Source: an uncultured Oscillospiraceae bacterium (lineage in GTDB: Bacteria > Bacillota_A > Clostridia > Oscillospirales > Oscillospiraceae). Taken from it: a stretch of 8,521 nt of DNA. The stretch lies in the NCBI GenBank assembly GCA_947631675.1, contig CANRMG010000073.1:1-8521 (forward strand), in the 5' to 3' direction. Positions 7,202-8,521 of this stretch are shown one piece after another (positions within the stretch are counted from its first letter, which is position 1; the number at the start of each line of letters is the position of its first letter). The notes below the pieces were generated by a model. The model searched no databases. It was not told the origin of the DNA and worked only from the letters and a program-made list of their open reading frames with translations. The translations under genes were made by a program, and so were the position numbers.

Positions 7202-8485
7202 TCAGCTGTAGTATTCAAATTCCAGCTCCGCGATGGAGATGGTGTCGCCGTCGGAAAGGCCCATAGCCTCCATGCGGTCGTACACCCCCGCCTCCCGGAG
7301 CTTCCGGTCCATATACATCCGGGACTCGTAGTCGGAGAAGTTCACCCGGCTCACCAGCCGGTCCAGCCAGTCGCCCTGGATGAGCCATACGCCGTCCTCT
7401 TTGCGGATGGTCAAGTCGTCTGCGGTGCCAAGCTGCACCTCCGGGGCCACGTAGTCCGGCTCGTAGACGGTGACAGGGGGCAGGTCCCGCAGCCGGGCCC
7501 CGGCGGCATAGGTCAGCTCCTTCAATCCCTGGTGGGTGGCGGCGGATATTTCAAAGACCGGATAGCCCTTGGCCTGGACGTGGGCCTTGAAGTCGGCAAG
7601 GGCCGTGCTGTCCGGGGGCAGCAGGTCGCACTTGTTGGCGGCCACAAGCTGGGGCCGGGAGGCGAGCTCCGCGTCGTACTGGGCAAGCTCGGCGTTGATG
7701 GCGTCAAAATCCCCGATGGGGTCCCGGCCCTCCGAGCCGGACACGTCCACCACGTGGATGAGAAGCCGGCAGCGGTCGATGTGGCGGAGGAAGTCGTGGC
7801 CCAGGCCCGCGCCCTCGCTGGCGCCCTCGATGATGCCGGGGATGTCCGCCATGATGAAGGACTCGTAGTCCCCCACGTACACCACGCCCAGGTTGGGGAA
7901 CAGGGTGGTGAAGGGGTAGTCCGCGATCTTCGGATTGGCCCGGCTCACCACGCTGAGCAGCGTGGATTTGCCCACGTTGGGAAAGCCCACCAGCCCCACG
8001 TCGGCCAGCAGCTTCAGCTCCAGAACCACCTCACGGTATTCTCCGGGCAGGCCGGGCTTGGCGAAGTGGGGGGTCTGGCGGGTGGGGGTGGCGAAGTGCT
8101 TGTTGCCCCAGCCGCCCCGGCCGCCTTTGGCCAGCACGAAGGAATCCACAGCGGACATGTCCTGGATGACGGCGCCGCTTTCTTTATCCCGGATGAGGGT
8201 GCCCTTGGGGACCCGCAGGATCACGTCCTGGCCGTCCTTGCCGGAGCAGCGCTTGCCCTGGCCGGGCATGCCGTCGGTGGCGGTGAACTTGCGCTTATAG
8301 CGAAAGTCCAGCAGGGTGGACATGTTGGGGTCGGCCTGGACGATGATATCCCCGCCCCGGCCGCCGTCGCCGCCGTCCGGCCCGCCGGCGGCCACGTATT
8401 TCTCCCGGTGGAAGGCGATAGCGCCCTGGCCGCCGTCCCCGGCCTTGACGGTGATGGTGACTTTATCGACAAAATTCATAGACAT
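7202..8485 (-). CDS. obgE: Obg-family GTPase (ribosome assembly)
   Basis: The product is 427 aa, the normal length for Firmicute Obg with all three domains. The glycine-rich Obg fold spans about residues 3-160 (GDGGQGAIAFHREKY, GGPDGGDGGRGG, KGGRGGWGN). The GTPase domain follows: G1 GFPNVGKS (167-174), G2 Thr in PFTTL (191-195), G3 DIPG (214-217), G4 NKCD (284-287) and G5 SAA (314-316). The C-terminal OCT domain is about 350-427. Obg is an essential cytoplasmic GTPase that acts in 50S subunit maturation and growth-state control. It usually follows rplU and rpmA, which would lie just beyond the right edge. Translation starts at ATG 8485 or at the second ATG 8479 (MNFVDK). No strong ribosome site is visible before either; GGGT (8495-8492) is the best candidate. 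The true start between these two is uncertain, but the protein's identity is not. Confidence 0.96.
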   Translation of the reverse strand: MSMNFVDKVTITVKAGDGGQGAIAFHREKYVAAGGPDGGDGGRGGDIIVQADPNMSTLLDFRYKRKFTATDGMPGQGKRCSGKDGQDVILRVPKGTLIRDKESGAVIQDMSAVDSFVLAKGGRGGWGNKHFATPTRQTPHFAKPGLPGEYREVVLELKLLADVGLVGFPNVGKSTLLSVVSRANPKIADYPFTTLFPNLGVVYVGDYESFIMADIPGIIEGASEGAGLGHDFLRHIDRCRLLIHVVDVSGSEGRDPIGDFDAINAELAQYDAELASRPQLVAANKCDLLPPDSTALADFKAHVQAKGYPVFEISAATHQGLKELTYAAGARLRDLPPVTVYEPDYVAPEVQLGTADDLTIRKEDGVWLIQGDWLDRLVSRVNFSDYESRMYMDRKLREAGVYDRMEAMGLSDGDTISIAELEFEYYS

Positions 8486-8521
8486 AGTATACCCAAAATA
8501 AAAGCGGGGCGGTGATACTCA

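Noticed and set aside
8486..8491. TATACT directly before the obgE ATG as a -10 box
   Set aside because: Transcription from it would begin inside the coding region, and no -35 is visible. It is taken as chance.
7187..8515. A 442-codon plus-strand open frame covering all of obgE
   Set aside because: It is longer than the real gene but is again a low-complexity mirror frame. It starts inside the terminator, and Obg on the other strand is unmistakable.
1..8521. Mobile element, CRISPR array, prophage or defence system
   Set aside because: I found no direct repeat arrays, transposase or integrase motifs, terminal repeats or nuclease genes. Base composition looks even across the window.

Overview
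The window is GC-rich bacterial chromosome and fits a clostridial Firmicute, probably an Oscillospiraceae/Ruminococcaceae-like gut anaerobe. The reasons are an EtfA-type C-terminus at the left edge, a lipoprotein-type family 1 solute-binding protein, a Cache-type hybrid histidine kinase, an XRE regulator carrying membrane helices, AGGAGG-like ribosome sites and short intrinsic terminators. The taxonomic placement is inference from gene style, not a database match.

Layout, left to right. Bases 1-83 (+) are the last 26 codons of an electron transfer flavoprotein alpha subunit. A bidirectional hairpin terminator (104-132) separates it from a convergent minus-strand unit. That unit reads right to left. 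A strong sigma-A-like promoter (about 4090-4118) drives a hybrid sensor histidine kinase with two receiver domains (4046 to 1491). A solute-binding lipoprotein follows 27 bases downstream (1463 to 156). Further right, also on the minus strand, is a glutamine-hydrolysing asparagine synthase (6018 to 4186) with its own terminator (4154-4178). A 139-base intergenic region (6019-6157) separates it from a divergently transcribed, membrane-anchored XRE-family regulator (6158-7150, +). The window ends with the minus-strand ribosome-assembly GTPase gene obgE (8485 to 7202), whose terminator (7153-7188) lies between the two convergent genes.

The most interesting unit is the kinase plus solute-binding protein pair. 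It has its own promoter and terminator and contains no permease, ATPase or DNA-binding response regulator. This suggests the binding protein may serve as an extracellular co-receptor for the kinase rather than as part of a transporter. The second point of interest is the one-component XRE regulator with an unrecognised extracytoplasmic domain. It is divergent from asnB and has a short palindrome over its own -10 box. Otherwise the window is ordinary: etfA, asnB and obgE are well-known housekeeping or metabolic genes. I see no CRISPR array, insertion sequence, tRNA, rRNA or prophage gene. No gap between genes exceeds 300 bases.
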